From positions 398,659 to 462,658 of the forward strand of contig NZ_JACSJI010000001.1 in the NCBI RefSeq assembly GCF_014349105.1: a DNA stretch of 64,000 bases. Direction: 5' to 3'. Below the pieces are notes generated by a model. The model searched no databases and had not been told where the DNA came from. It was given only the letters and a program-made list of their open reading frames with translations. Of this stretch, positions 37,895-47,531 are shown piece by piece (within the stretch, counting starts at the first letter, position 1; each line of letters begins with the position of its first letter). The stretch is from Caulobacter sp. 17J80-11 (GTDB taxonomy: Bacteria > Pseudomonadota > Alphaproteobacteria > Caulobacterales > Caulobacteraceae). A program made the position numbers and the translations under genes.

Positions 37895-37909
37895 CCCGCT
37901 CCGCCCCGG

Positions 37910-37938
37910 TTGACCCGCGCCCTGTCTGGCCTCACTTA
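37910..37938 (+). promoter_or_regulatory. Candidate promoter of rnpB
   Basis: TTGACC (37910-37915), 17-base spacer, CACTTA (37933-37938). The -35 is good and the -10 weak. The implied start (about 37944-37946) matches the predicted 5' end of the RNase P RNA at 37943 within a few bases. Confidence 0.5.
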
Positions 37939-37942
37939 ACCC

Positions 37943-38335
<393 letters not shown>

Positions 38336-38497
38336 TCCGCCCGTCCAGGGCGTTCTCTCCCGTTTCGTTAACTCTTCCCCTTCGCTTTGAGGCGTGCGGA
38401 CAGCCTGGCTGTTCCGCCTTCGTTCGCGCTTTCCCGTTCTGAAACAGGGGCAATCGCGCAGTTCCGGGGCGGAAAATGTCAGCGAGTGTCATTGCCG

Positions 38498-38521
38498 CCC
38501 AATCCATCCCATGTTAACCCA
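38498..38521 (-). promoter_or_regulatory. Triplet of MraZ boxes upstream of mraZ
   Basis: CCCA occurs at 38498-38501, 38508-38511 and 38518-38521, exactly 10 bp apart; on the minus strand this reads TGGG-N6-TGGG-N6-TGGG. MraZ from enterobacteria binds three TGGGN repeats separated by five bases, the same 10-bp period. The boxes lie 54-77 bases before GTG 38575. They indicate autorepression of the dcw cluster. Confidence 0.8.
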
Positions 38522-38574
38522 TGACCTTGGGTGTGGCAGGTGAAGGGCGGACCGTCTCGGTCCGTGGGCATGGC

Positions 38575-39039
38575 GTGTTTCTCTCGACCTTCGAGAAACA
38601 GCTGGATTCGAAACGGCGCTTCGTGGTGCCGCAGGATTTCCGTGCCGCGGCCGCAGGTTCGTTCGACGGCGTGTTCTGCTTTCCCTCGATCGAAGCCGAC
38701 TGCCTGGAAGGCGGCGGCAAGGCCCTGTTCGACCGCTACGCCGACCTGATCGAGGAGCTGCCGTTCGGCGATCCGCTGCGCACTTCGCTGGAGACGGTGG
38801 TTTACGGCGGCATGAACCAGCTCGCCTTCGACTCCGCCGGGCGCATCACCCTGCCCGAGAGCCTGTGCGAAGCCTTCGGCCTGACCGACTGGGTGGTCGT
38901 GGTCGGCCTGAAGGACCGCTTCCAGATCTGGAACCGCGACAGCTTCCGCGCCTGGCGCGAGGAGCAGCGCGCCGCCGCGCGCGCCGGCCTGGCCGACCTG
39001 CGCCAGCGCCAGCGCGCCGCCAGGACCGGGGGCGTGTGA
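38575..39039 (+). CDS. mraZ: MraZ, dcw-cluster transcriptional repressor
   Basis: 154 residues from GTG 38575 ([22 protein letters not shown]), the normal start position of the family. The frame opens at ATG 38521, but that ATG lies in the third MraZ box, lacks a ribosome-binding site and adds 18 atypical residues. Two SpoVT/AbrB-like halves are visible: [15 protein letters not shown] and [18 protein letters not shown]. MraZ forms a ring-shaped oligomer that binds its own promoter region. The stop overlaps rsmH by one base (TGATG). It is the first gene of the cluster, consistent with the operator at 38498-38521. Confidence 0.93.
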   Translation: MFLSTFEKQLDSKRRFVVPQDFRAAAAGSFDGVFCFPSIEADCLEGGGKALFDRYADLIEELPFGDPLRTSLETVVYGGMNQLAFDSAGRITLPESLCEAFGLTDWVVVVGLKDRFQIWNRDSFRAWREEQRAAARAGLADLRQRQRAARTGGV

Positions 39040-39980
39040 TGGACGCCCCGCACCTGTCCGTCCTGCTCGACGAGGTGGTCGAGGCGCTCGATCCCAAGCC
39101 GGGCGACGTGATCGTCGACGGCACCTTCGGAGCCGGCGGCTATTCGCGCGCCTTCCTGGAACGCGGGGCCGAGGTGATCGGCTTCGACCGCGACCCCACG
39201 GTGCGCCCGCACGTCGCGGCGCTCGAGGCCGCCTATCCCGGCAAGTTCGCCTTTGTCGGACGGCGATTCTCGGAAATGGCGGAAGAACTTGAAGGGCGCG
39301 CGCCCGTGCAGGGCGTGGCGCTGGACATCGGCGTTTCGTCCATGCAGCTGGACCAGGCGGAGCGCGGCTTCTCCTTCATGCGCGACGGTCCGCTGGACAT
39401 GCGCATGGGCGATGAAGGCCCGTCGGCCGCCGACCTGGTCAACACCGAGGACGCCGCCGAGCTGGCGCGCATCTTCTGGGTCTACGGCGAAGAGCGTTCC
39501 TCGCGGCACATCGCCAACGTGCTGGTCCGCCGCCGCCAGGAGCAGCCGTTCGAGCGCACCCTGGACCTGGCGGACGCCGTCGAACGCGCGCTCGGCGGTC
39601 GCCGCGGCGCGCCGGTGCATCCGGCCACCCGCGTGTTCCAGGCCCTGCGCATCGCGGTCAACGACGAGCTCGGCGAGCTGGAGCGCGGCCTGGAAGCGGC
39701 CGAGCAGATCCTGGCCCCGGGCGGCCGGCTGGCGGTGGTCACCTTCCACTCGCTCGAAGACCGCATCGTGAAGTCCTTCCTGACCGAGCGCTCGGGCCGC
39801 CTGCCGGCCGGCTCGCGCCACCTGCCGCCCAGCGCCAAGGGGCCGGAGCCGACCTTCGAGCTGCTGTTCAAGGGCGCGCGCGAGTCCGGCCCGGCCGAAC
39901 TCGCCGCCAATGCGCGCGCCCGTTCCGCCAAGCTGCGCGCCGCGCGGCGCACCGCCGTCCCGGCGAGGAGGGCCGCATGA
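39039..39980 (+). CDS. rsmH: 16S rRNA (cytosine(1402)-N4)-methyltransferase RsmH (MraW)
   Basis: 313 residues. Opens with [37 protein letters not shown] (SAM-binding motif I). Family blocks [53 protein letters not shown] and the basic C-terminus [10 protein letters not shown] are present. It methylates C1402 in the ribosomal P site. Translation starts in the mraZ stop codon and the stop overlaps ftsL by four bases. Confidence 0.96.
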   Translation: MDAPHLSVLLDEVVEALDPKPGDVIVDGTFGAGGYSRAFLERGAEVIGFDRDPTVRPHVAALEAAYPGKFAFVGRRFSEMAEELEGRAPVQGVALDIGVSSMQLDQAERGFSFMRDGPLDMRMGDEGPSAADLVNTEDAAELARIFWVYGEERSSRHIANVLVRRRQEQPFERTLDLADAVERALGGRRGAPVHPATRVFQALRIAVNDELGELERGLEAAEQILAPGGRLAVVTFHSLEDRIVKSFLTERSGRLPAGSRHLPPSAKGPEPTFELLFKGARESGPAELAANARARSAKLRAARRTAVPARRAA

Positions 39981-40390
39981 GCAACCGCATCGAGCGCCTG
40001 TTCGACCGTCGGGTCCGCGGCTTCCGCATCGTCGAGGTGGCCGCGCTGGGCTGCTTCGTCATGACCGTGTTCTTCGTCTACATGACCAAGGCCTCGGCCA
40101 ACGAGGAGCGCACCCAGATCTCGCGCATCGAGCGCGACATCGACCACGAGCAGCGCAAGCTGAAGCTGCTGCGCGCCGAGACCGCCCACCTGGAGCAGCC
40201 GGCGCGCATCGAGGTGCTGTCGCAAAGCTATCTCGGCCTGAAGCCGGTCGCCGCCAAGCGCGAGGCCCAGCCCGACGGGCTGGTCGAGATCGCCCGCAAC
40301 GGCAACGCGCCCGTCCGCGCCGTCGCCGCGCCCGCCGCCGAAGCCGGCGCTGTCGAAGTCGACGCCCTCGCAGGAGCCGCCGAACGATGA
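39977..40390 (+). CDS. ftsL: Cell division protein FtsL
   Basis: 137 residues. A basic cytoplasmic tail ([16 protein letters not shown]) precedes one transmembrane helix ([18 protein letters not shown]). A periplasmic coiled coil follows ([28 protein letters not shown]) and ends with the [11 protein letters not shown] motif typical of FtsL. An Ala/Val-rich tail of about 35 residues is an alphaproteobacterial-style extension. FtsL acts with FtsB and FtsQ to activate FtsWI. Identified by position between rsmH and ftsI and by topology; sequence conservation in this family is low. Confidence 0.92.
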   Translation: MSNRIERLFDRRVRGFRIVEVAALGCFVMTVFFVYMTKASANEERTQISRIERDIDHEQRKLKLLRAETAHLEQPARIEVLSQSYLGLKPVAAKREAQPDGLVEIARNGNAPVRAVAAPAAEAGAVEVDALAGAAER

Positions 40391-42147
40391 GGCCGCTCGA
40401 CGTCCGCAACCACGCCCAGATCCCCAGCCTTCAGTGGCTGACCGACACGGTCTGGTCGGTTGAGCACGCCTTCGAGCGCGCCAAGGCCGAGGCTCGCCCC
40501 GAGGAAGACACGCGCGTGCGCATCTTCTTCGTGTTGGCGGTGTTCGCCTGCGCCTTCTTCGGCCTGTCGATCGGCGCCACCAAGGCGGCGCTGTTCTCGG
40601 GCGCCCGCGCCGGCGCCGGCGCCTGGGCGGCCAACGCCTCGACCCGCGCCGACGTGGTCGACCGCAACGGCATGCTGCTGGCCACCGACCTGGTGCACTA
40701 CCAGCTCTACGTCGACCCGAACGAGGTCTGGGACGAGGCCGACACCCGCCAGAAGATCGTCAAGGCCCTGCCGGACGTCTCCTACGCGCGCCTGCAGAAG
40801 GCCCTGACCGGCGAGCGCCGCGTGTTCGTCATGGGCGGTCTGACGCCTCGCGACCGCGCCCGGGTGCACGACCTGGGCCTGCCGGGCGTGTCGTTCGAGG
40901 AGGAGGACCGCCGCGTCCACCCGCTGGGCCGCTCGGCCTCGCACCTGATCGGTTTCAGCGACACCGGCGGGCGTGGCCTGGCCGGGGTGGAGCGCTCGTT
41001 CGATCAGGCCATCCGCGACGCCGGACGCCAGGGCGGCTCGGTGCCGCTGTCCATCGACCTGCGTGTCCAGGGCGCGCTGGAGAACGAACTGCGCGCCGCG
41101 GCGATCGCCCAGAACGCCAACGGCGCGGTCGGCATCGTCACCAACGTGCACACCGGCGAGATCCTGGGTATGGCGTCGTGGCCCGACTACGACCCGAACG
41201 TGCCGGGCGGCGCTTCCGACAACGAGCGCCTGAACCGCGCCGCCGCGTCGGTCTACGAGATGGGCTCGACCTTCAAGGTGTTCACCGTGGCCATGGGCCT
41301 GGACACCGGCGCGGCCTCGCTGACCTCGACCTTCGACGCCGGCGCGCCGATGAAGATCGGCAGCCGTTCGATCCACGACTCCCACGCGGAGAACCGGGTG
41401 ATGACGCTGGAGGAGGTGTTCATGCACTCCTCCAACATCGGCACCTCGAAGCTGGCCCTGACCATGGGCGGCGACACCATGGTCCGCTACTTCGACAGCC
41501 TCGGCCTGCTGGCCCCGGCGCCGGTGGAGCTGATCGAGTCCGCCCGCCCGATCGTGCCGCGCAAGTGGGACCAGAACACCGTCGCTTCGACCTCGTTCGG
41601 CCACGCCATCTCGGTCAGCCCGCTGGCCCTGACCGCGGCCATGGGCGCGATCGGCAACGGCGGGAACTACGTGCCGTTGACCCTGAAGAAGCTGAAGCCG
41701 GGCGAGCAGCCGCAGGGCCGCCAGGTCGTCTCGGGCGCCACCTCGCGCGCCATGCTCGACCTCATGCGCCTGAACGTGGTGCGCGGCACCGGCACCCACG
41801 CCAACGCGCCCGGCCTGCGGGTCGGCGGCAAGACCGGCTCGGCCGAGAAGGTCATCGGCGGCCGCTACGAGCGCTCGCGCCTGGTGTCGTCCTTCGCCGC
41901 CTTCTTCCCGACCGACGGCGCGCTCGAGGACGACCGCTATTTCGTGCTGATCCTGCTGGACGAACCGAAGGGCAACGCCGAGACCTACGGCCTGCGCACC
42001 GGCGGCTGGACGGCCGCGCCGGTGGCCGGCCGGGTGATCGACCGCATCGCGCCGCTGCTGGGCGTCGACCGCCGCGCCGATCCGTGGACCACCGCCACCG
42101 GCGACAAGCTGCCGATCAGCGAGATCGAAAGCGGGGCCGGTCAGTGA
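40387..42147 (+). CDS. ftsI: Septal penicillin-binding protein 3 (FtsI)
   Basis: 586 residues from ATG 40387, overlapping ftsL by four bases. One transmembrane helix at about 45-68 (RIFFVLAVFACAFFGLSIGATKAAL). The periplasmic dimerisation region (ADVVDRNGMLLATDL) is followed by the transpeptidase: Ser294-x-x-Lys297 (GSTFKVF), SSN (MHSSNIGTSK) and KTG (VGGKTGSAEK). It cross-links septal peptidoglycan as partner of FtsW. All three penicillin-binding motifs are intact. The stop overlaps the murE start (GTGA). Confidence 0.96.
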   Translation: MRPLDVRNHAQIPSLQWLTDTVWSVEHAFERAKAEARPEEDTRVRIFFVLAVFACAFFGLSIGATKAALFSGARAGAGAWAANASTRADVVDRNGMLLATDLVHYQLYVDPNEVWDEADTRQKIVKALPDVSYARLQKALTGERRVFVMGGLTPRDRARVHDLGLPGVSFEEEDRRVHPLGRSASHLIGFSDTGGRGLAGVERSFDQAIRDAGRQGGSVPLSIDLRVQGALENELRAAAIAQNANGAVGIVTNVHTGEILGMASWPDYDPNVPGGASDNERLNRAAASVYEMGSTFKVFTVAMGLDTGAASLTSTFDAGAPMKIGSRSIHDSHAENRVMTLEEVFMHSSNIGTSKLALTMGGDTMVRYFDSLGLLAPAPVELIESARPIVPRKWDQNTVASTSFGHAISVSPLALTAAMGAIGNGGNYVPLTLKKLKPGEQPQGRQVVSGATSRAMLDLMRLNVVRGTGTHANAPGLRVGGKTGSAEKVIGGRYERSRLVSSFAAFFPTDGALEDDRYFVLILLDEPKGNAETYGLRTGGWTAAPVAGRVIDRIAPLLGVDRRADPWTTATGDKLPISEIESGAGQ

Positions 42148-43595
42148 GCGCGCGGCGGCTGTCCGACATCCTGCGCCGGGATCTGGCGGTCGATCCGCTG
42201 ATCACGGGCGTCACGGCCGACAGCCGCAAGGTGGGCGAGGGCGCGCTGTTCGTCGCCCTGCCGGGCACGCGCGCCGACGGCCGCCTCTTCATCCCCCAGG
42301 CCCTGGGCCAGGGCGCCGCCGCCGTGCTGGCTCCCGAGGACACCCCCGAAGGAGCTGCGCCGGTCCTGGTGCGCTCCGGCGACGTGCGCCGCGCCTATGC
42401 GCTCGCCGCGCGGGCCTTCTACGGCGACCAGCCGCGCACCTGCGTGGCGGTCACCGGCACCAACGGCAAGACCTCGGTCGCCACCTTCTGCCGCCAGATC
42501 TGGACCCGGCTGGGCCGCAGCGCGGCCAGCATGGGCACGCTGGGCGTGGTCGCCGGCGAGGACACGGCCCTGACCGGCCCGGGCCTGACCAGCCCCGACG
42601 CCGCCGACGCCGCGCGTCTGACCGCCGAGCTGGCCCAGATGGGCGTCACCCACCTGGCGCTGGAAGCCTCCTCGCATGGGGTGGAGCAGCGCCGGCTGGA
42701 CGGCCTGGCCCTGACCGCGGCCGGCTTCACCAACCTGACCCAGGACCACCTGGATTATCACGGCACCATGGAGGCCTACCGGGCCGCCAAGCTGCGCCTG
42801 TTCGAGGCCCTGCTGCCGCGCGGCCGCACGGCCGTGCTGAACGCCGACAGCGACGCCTACAACGCCTTCGCCGCCGCCGGCATCGTCGCCGGCCAGTCGA
42901 TCTATTCGGTGGGCGAGCGCGGCCGGAACCTGTCGCTGGTCTCGCGCCGGCCGACGCCGGAAGGCCAGCGCCTGCAGATCGACGCCGACGGGCGGCTCTA
43001 CGACATCCTGCTGCCGCTGGCCGGCGGCTTCCAGGCGTCGAACGCCCTGGTCGCCGCGGGCCTGTGCGTCGCGTCGGGCGAGAAGGTCGAGGACGTGCTG
43101 GGCGCGCTGGAGCGATTGCAAGGCGCGCGCGGCCGGCTGGAGCATGTCGGAACCAGCCGGGCCGGCGGCGAGGCGTATGTCGACTACGCCCACACCCCCG
43201 ACGGCCTGGAGACCGTGCTCAAGGCGCTGCGCCCGCACACCTCCGGCCAGCTGATCGTGGTGTTCGGCTGTGGCGGCGACCGTGACCGCGGCAAGCGCCC
43301 GATCATGGGCGAGATCGCCCAGCGCCTGGCCGACGTGGCCATCCTCACTGACGACAACCCCCGCTCCGAAGACCCCGCCGCCATCCGCGCCGAGGTGAGG
43401 AAGGGCGCGCCCAAGGCCGTCGAAGTGGGCGATCGGCGCACCGCCATCCGCGAGGCGGTGGCCGCCCTGCGACAAGGAGACGTCCTCGTTGTCGCCGGAA
43501 AAGGCCACGAGCAGGGTCAAATTGTCGGCGAAACCGTCTATCCCTTCGACGACGCGACCGAGATCGCGCGCGCCTTGAAGGGGGAGCCTGCATGA
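42144..43595 (+). CDS. murE: UDP-MurNAc-tripeptide synthetase MurE (meso-diaminopimelate adding)
   Basis: 483 residues from GTG 42144. The UDP-binding N-terminal domain (ITGVTADSRKVGEGALFVALPG) is followed by the ATP loop GTNGKTSVATF and the central domain with ALEASSHGVEQRR and FTNLTQDHLDYHGTMEAY. The C-terminal motif TDDNPRSEDP contains DNPR, which selects meso-diaminopimelate rather than lysine. Catalyses ATP-dependent addition of meso-DAP to UDP-MurNAc-L-Ala-D-Glu. The stop overlaps murF by four bases. Confidence 0.97.
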   Translation: MSARRLSDILRRDLAVDPLITGVTADSRKVGEGALFVALPGTRADGRLFIPQALGQGAAAVLAPEDTPEGAAPVLVRSGDVRRAYALAARAFYGDQPRTCVAVTGTNGKTSVATFCRQIWTRLGRSAASMGTLGVVAGEDTALTGPGLTSPDAADAARLTAELAQMGVTHLALEASSHGVEQRRLDGLALTAAGFTNLTQDHLDYHGTMEAYRAAKLRLFEALLPRGRTAVLNADSDAYNAFAAAGIVAGQSIYSVGERGRNLSLVSRRPTPEGQRLQIDADGRLYDILLPLAGGFQASNALVAAGLCVASGEKVEDVLGALERLQGARGRLEHVGTSRAGGEAYVDYAHTPDGLETVLKALRPHTSGQLIVVFGCGGDRDRGKRPIMGEIAQRLADVAILTDDNPRSEDPAAIRAEVRKGAPKAVEVGDRRTAIREAVAALRQGDVLVVAGKGHEQGQIVGETVYPFDDATEIARALKGEPA

Positions 43596-44998
43596 CCGCC
43601 CAGCCGCTGTGGACGGCCGACGAAGTGCTTGAGGCCACCGGCGGCCGCCTGGACGGCCAGGGTTTCGAGGCCCAGGGGGTCACCTTCGACAGCCGCGAAG
43701 TGCAGCCGGGCGACATCTTCGTCGCCCTGGCCGGCGAGCGCGACGGCCATGACTTCGCGTCCATGGCGTTCGAGAAAGGGGCCGCCGCGGCGATCGTCTC
43801 CCGTCCGGTCGAAGGCGGCTCGTCCATCCTCGTCCCCGACACCCTGAAGGCGTTGGAGGCGCTGGGCGCCTACGCCCGCGACCGCGCCCCGCAGGTTCGC
43901 CGCGGCGCCGTCACCGGCTCGGTCGGCAAGACCAGCGTGACCCAGGCGATCCGCGCCGGCCTTACCCTGGCCGGCCCGGCCCACAGCTCGATCAAGTCGT
44001 TCAACAACCACATCGGCGTGCCGCTGACGCTCGCCCGCATGCCGCGCGACGTGGAACGCGCCGTGTTCGAGATCGGCATGAACCACGCCGACGAGATCCG
44101 GCCGTTGTCCAAGATGGTGCAGCCGCACGCGGCCTGTGTGACCACGGTCGGCCCGGTGCACACCGAGAATTTCCCCGACGGCGAGGCCGGCGTGGCCCGC
44201 GCCAAGGCCGAGATCTTCGAAGGCCTCGGCCCCGGCGGCGTGGCCATCGTCAACGCCGACAACGTCTGGTTCGACCTGCTGAAGCAGTCGGCCCTGCACG
44301 TCGGCGCGCGGGTCATGACCTTCGGCGTCGACGAGAGCGCCGACGCCTGCCTGCTGGACTTCAAGGCCTTCGACGGCGGCGCGCGGGTGCGCGCCCGGGT
44401 CTGGGGCCACGAGCACGACTTCACCCTGCGCCAGTCGGGCCACCACTGGGGGCTGAACAGCATGGCCGTCCTGCTGATGCTGGACGCGCTGGACGTCTCC
44501 GTGGAGACGGGCATCGCCGCCCTGTCCGAGTTCGAGCCGCTGGCCGGCCGCGGCCAAGAGAAGCGCGTGCGCGTCGAGGGCGGCGTCTTCACCCTGGTGG
44601 ACGAGAGCTACAACGCCAACCCGCTGTCCATGCGCGCGGCCTTCCGCAGCCTGGGCGCGCGCGAGGTGGGCGAGGGGCGCCGCATCGTCGTCGCGACCGA
44701 CATGCTCGAGCTCGGGACCGAGGCCGCCGACCACCACGCTTCGCTGGCCGGGCCGCTGGCCGAGGCGAACGTGGACCTGGTGTTCTGCGCCGGCCCGAAC
44801 ATGAAGCACCTGTGGAGCGCCCTGCCGGAAAGCCGGCGCGGCGCCTGGGCCGAGACGGCCGCAGAGCTCGCCCCCAAGGTCGTCGAGGCCGTTAAGGCCG
44901 GCGACGTGGTGGTCGTGAAAGGATCCAACGGTTCGCGCGCCGGCCTGGTGGCCAAGGCGCTCGCGGACATCGAAGTCGCCGGGCGGGAGATGGCCTGA
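43592..44998 (+). CDS. murF: UDP-MurNAc-pentapeptide synthetase MurF
   Basis: 468 residues. [26 protein letters not shown] is the N-terminal domain signature. The ATP loop is [50 protein letters not shown] and [17 protein letters not shown] follow in family order. It adds D-Ala-D-Ala to the UDP-MurNAc tripeptide; the dipeptide comes from Ddl encoded downstream. The stop overlaps the mraY ATG by one base. Confidence 0.97.
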   Translation: MTAQPLWTADEVLEATGGRLDGQGFEAQGVTFDSREVQPGDIFVALAGERDGHDFASMAFEKGAAAAIVSRPVEGGSSILVPDTLKALEALGAYARDRAPQVRRGAVTGSVGKTSVTQAIRAGLTLAGPAHSSIKSFNNHIGVPLTLARMPRDVERAVFEIGMNHADEIRPLSKMVQPHAACVTTVGPVHTENFPDGEAGVARAKAEIFEGLGPGGVAIVNADNVWFDLLKQSALHVGARVMTFGVDESADACLLDFKAFDGGARVRARVWGHEHDFTLRQSGHHWGLNSMAVLLMLDALDVSVETGIAALSEFEPLAGRGQEKRVRVEGGVFTLVDESYNANPLSMRAAFRSLGAREVGEGRRIVVATDMLELGTEAADHHASLAGPLAEANVDLVFCAGPNMKHLWSALPESRRGAWAETAAELAPKVVEAVKAGDVVVVKGSNGSRAGLVAKALADIEVAGREMA

Positions 44999-46110
44999 TG
45001 TTTTATCTGCTGTACGAGCAGTATTCCGGCCTGGCCGACGCCTGGCCGCTGATCAACCTGCTGAAGTACCTGACGGTCCGCGTCGGGCTGGCGCTGGTCA
45101 CGGCGTGGATCGTGGCCGTGGCCATGGGCTCGCGCTTCATCAATTACATGCGCGCCCGCCAGGGCAAGGGGCAGCCGATCCGCACCGACGGGCCGGAAAG
45201 CCACCTGCTGACCAAGAAAGGCACGCCCACCATGGGCGGCCTGATGATCCTTGCCGGCGTGCTGGTCTCCACCCTGCTGTGGGCGGACCTGACCAACATC
45301 CAGGTCTGGGTCGTACTGCTGGTCACCTCCAGCTACGGCGTGCTGGGCTTCATGGACGACTACGCCAAGGTCACGAAACAGACCTCGGCCGGCCTGACCA
45401 GCCTGCAGAAGCTGTTCTTCCAGTTCCTGATCGCCTTCGTGGCGGTGGCCAGCCTGATCCTGCTGGCTCCGGCCTCGCCCTCGTCGCCGGGCCTCGAGAC
45501 CTCGGTGGCCTTCCCGTTCGTGAAGACCTTCCTGGTCAACCTGGGCTGGTTCTACATCGCCTTCGGGGCGATCGTGATCGCCGGTTTCTCCAACGCGGTG
45601 AACCTGACCGACGGGCTGGACGGCCTGGCCATCGTGCCGGTGATGATGGCCGCCGCCGCCTTCGGCATCATCAGCTACCTGGTCGGCAACTTCGTGTTCG
45701 CCAACTACCTGCAGGTCCACTTCGTCCCCGGCTCGGGCGAGCTGGCGGTGATCTGCGCCTCGCTGATCGGCGCGGGGATGGGCTTCCTCTGGTACAACGC
45801 CCCGCCGGCCAAGATCTTTATGGGCGACACCGGTTCGCTGGCGCTCGGCGGCGCGCTCGGCGCCATGGCCGTGGCCACCAAGCACGAGCTGGTGCTGGTG
45901 CTGGTCGGCGGCCTGTTCGTGGCCGAGGCGCTCTCGGTCATGATCCAGGTCGGCTACTTCAAGCTGACCAAGAAGCGCGTCTTCCTGATGGCTCCGATCC
46001 ACCACCACTTCGAGAAGCTGGGCTGGCCGGAGTCGACCGTGGTGATCCGCTTCTGGATCGTCTCGGCCATGATGGCGCTGATCGGCCTGGCCACGCTCAA
46101 GATCCGGTAG
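44998..46110 (+). CDS. mraY: Phospho-MurNAc-pentapeptide transferase MraY
   Basis: 370 residues with about ten transmembrane helices. Conserved polar loops are present: [30 protein letters not shown] (catalytic Asp pair), [30 protein letters not shown] and [12 protein letters not shown]. It transfers phospho-MurNAc-pentapeptide to undecaprenyl phosphate, forming lipid I at the inner membrane. Sits between murF and murD as in other dcw clusters. Confidence 0.98.
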   Translation: MFYLLYEQYSGLADAWPLINLLKYLTVRVGLALVTAWIVAVAMGSRFINYMRARQGKGQPIRTDGPESHLLTKKGTPTMGGLMILAGVLVSTLLWADLTNIQVWVVLLVTSSYGVLGFMDDYAKVTKQTSAGLTSLQKLFFQFLIAFVAVASLILLAPASPSSPGLETSVAFPFVKTFLVNLGWFYIAFGAIVIAGFSNAVNLTDGLDGLAIVPVMMAAAAFGIISYLVGNFVFANYLQVHFVPGSGELAVICASLIGAGMGFLWYNAPPAKIFMGDTGSLALGGALGAMAVATKHELVLVLVGGLFVAEALSVMIQVGYFKLTKKRVFLMAPIHHHFEKLGWPESTVVIRFWIVSAMMALIGLATLKIR

Positions 46111-46115
46111 AGCCA

Positions 46116-47531
46116 GTGATCCCCGTCCGCGGTTTCGAGGGCCGGCGTGTCGCCGTGTTCGGGCTCGGTCGCACCGGGCTGACGGCGGCGCGCGCCCTCA
46201 AGGCGGGCGGCGCCGAGCCGGTGCTCTGGGACGAGAAGGCGCCCGCGCGAGAGCAGGCGGCCGCCGAAGGCTTCACCGTCGAAGACCTGAACACGGCCGA
46301 CTGGTCGTCCTTCGCCGCCTTCCTGCTGTCGCCCGGCGTGCCCCTGACCCATCCCAAGCCCCACTGGACGGTGGAGAAGGCCAAGGCGGCCGGGGTCGAG
46401 ATCGTCGGCGACATGGAGCTCTACGCCCGCACCGTGGCGCTGGCCCCGGCCCACAAGCGGCCGAAGACGGTGGCCATCACCGGCACCAACGGCAAGTCGA
46501 CCACCACCGCCCTGATCGGCTGGGTGCTGAAGCAGGCCGGCCGCGACGCGCGCATCGGCGGCAACATCGGCGTGGGCGTGCTGGGCCTGGAGGACATGCA
46601 CGCCGGCGCGGTCTACGTGCTGGAGACCTCGTCCTACCAGCTGGACCTGACCTCGACCTTCAAGCCGGACGTGTCGGTGCTGCTGAACCTGTCGCCCGAC
46701 CACCTGGACCGCCACGGCGGCATGGACGGCTATGTCGACGCCAAGCGGCGCATCTTCCAGAGCCAGGCCGCCGGAGACAGCGCTGTCATCGGCGTCGACG
46801 ATCCGTGGTGCCGCCAGATCTGCACCGAGCTGATGGCCGCGGGCGGACGCACCGTTCGCCCGATCTCGGCCGGGACCACGGTGGGCCGCGGCGTCTATGC
46901 GCTCGGCGGCGTGCTCTATGACGCCACCGGCCACTCGGCCGTCGAGGTCGCCGACCTGACCCGCGCCCGCTCCCTGCCGGGCCGCCACAACTGGCAGAAC
47001 GCGGCCGCCGCCTACGCCGCCGTGCGCGCGCTCGACCTGTCGGTCGAGGAGGCGGTCGAGGGGCTGATGAGCTTCCCGGGCCTGGCGCACCGGATGGAGG
47101 AGGTGGGCCGGCTGGGCCGCGTCCGCTTCATCAACGACTCCAAGGCGACCAACGCCGACGCCGCGCGCCAGGCCATGTCCAGCTATCCGAAGTTCTGGTG
47201 GATCGCCGGCGGCCGGGCCAAGGAGGGCGGCATCGACGACCTGGCCGACCTCTTCGGCCGCATCGAGCGCGCCTACCTGGTGGGCGAGGCCGCCCACGAC
47301 TTCGCCGGCGCGCTCAACGACCACGCGCCCTGGACCATCAGCGGCGACATCGAGAGCGCCGTGATGCAGGCCTACGCCGACGCCGCCGGCTCGGGCGAGG
47401 AGGCCGTGGTGCTGCTGTCGCCGGCCTGCGCCTCCTTCGACCAGTTCGCCGATTTCGAGCAGCGCGGCGAAGCCTTCCGCTCGGCCGTGCTCGGCCTGGG
47501 CGCCGCGCCCGCTGAAGGAGCCCGCGCGTGA
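46116..47531 (+). CDS. murD: UDP-MurNAc-L-alanine:D-glutamate ligase MurD
   Basis: 471 residues from GTG 46116, five bases after mraY. The N-terminal Rossmann domain begins GRRVAVFGLGRTGLTAARAL. The ATP loop is GTNGKSTTTALIGWVL; ETSSYQLDLT and LLNLSPDHLDRHGGMDGYVDAK are family blocks; RFINDSKATNADAARQAM and AGGRAKEGGIDDLADLF lie in the C-terminal domain. Adds D-Glu to UDP-MurNAc-L-Ala. The stop overlaps ftsW by four bases (GTGA). Confidence 0.97.
   Translation: MIPVRGFEGRRVAVFGLGRTGLTAARALKAGGAEPVLWDEKAPAREQAAAEGFTVEDLNTADWSSFAAFLLSPGVPLTHPKPHWTVEKAKAAGVEIVGDMELYARTVALAPAHKRPKTVAITGTNGKSTTTALIGWVLKQAGRDARIGGNIGVGVLGLEDMHAGAVYVLETSSYQLDLTSTFKPDVSVLLNLSPDHLDRHGGMDGYVDAKRRIFQSQAAGDSAVIGVDDPWCRQICTELMAAGGRTVRPISAGTTVGRGVYALGGVLYDATGHSAVEVADLTRARSLPGRHNWQNAAAAYAAVRALDLSVEEAVEGLMSFPGLAHRMEEVGRLGRVRFINDSKATNADAARQAMSSYPKFWWIAGGRAKEGGIDDLADLFGRIERAYLVGEAAHDFAGALNDHAPWTISGDIESAVMQAYADAAGSGEEAVVLLSPACASFDQFADFEQRGEAFRSAVLGLGAAPAEGARA

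Noticed and set aside
38360..38520. GTTAAC elements as CtrA boxes upstream of mraZ
   Set aside because: Only single TTAA half-sites occur; no TTAA-N7-TTAA pair is present.
38521..38574. ATG 38521 as mraZ start
   Set aside because: It lies in the third MraZ box, has no ribosome-binding site, and adds residues not typical for MraZ.
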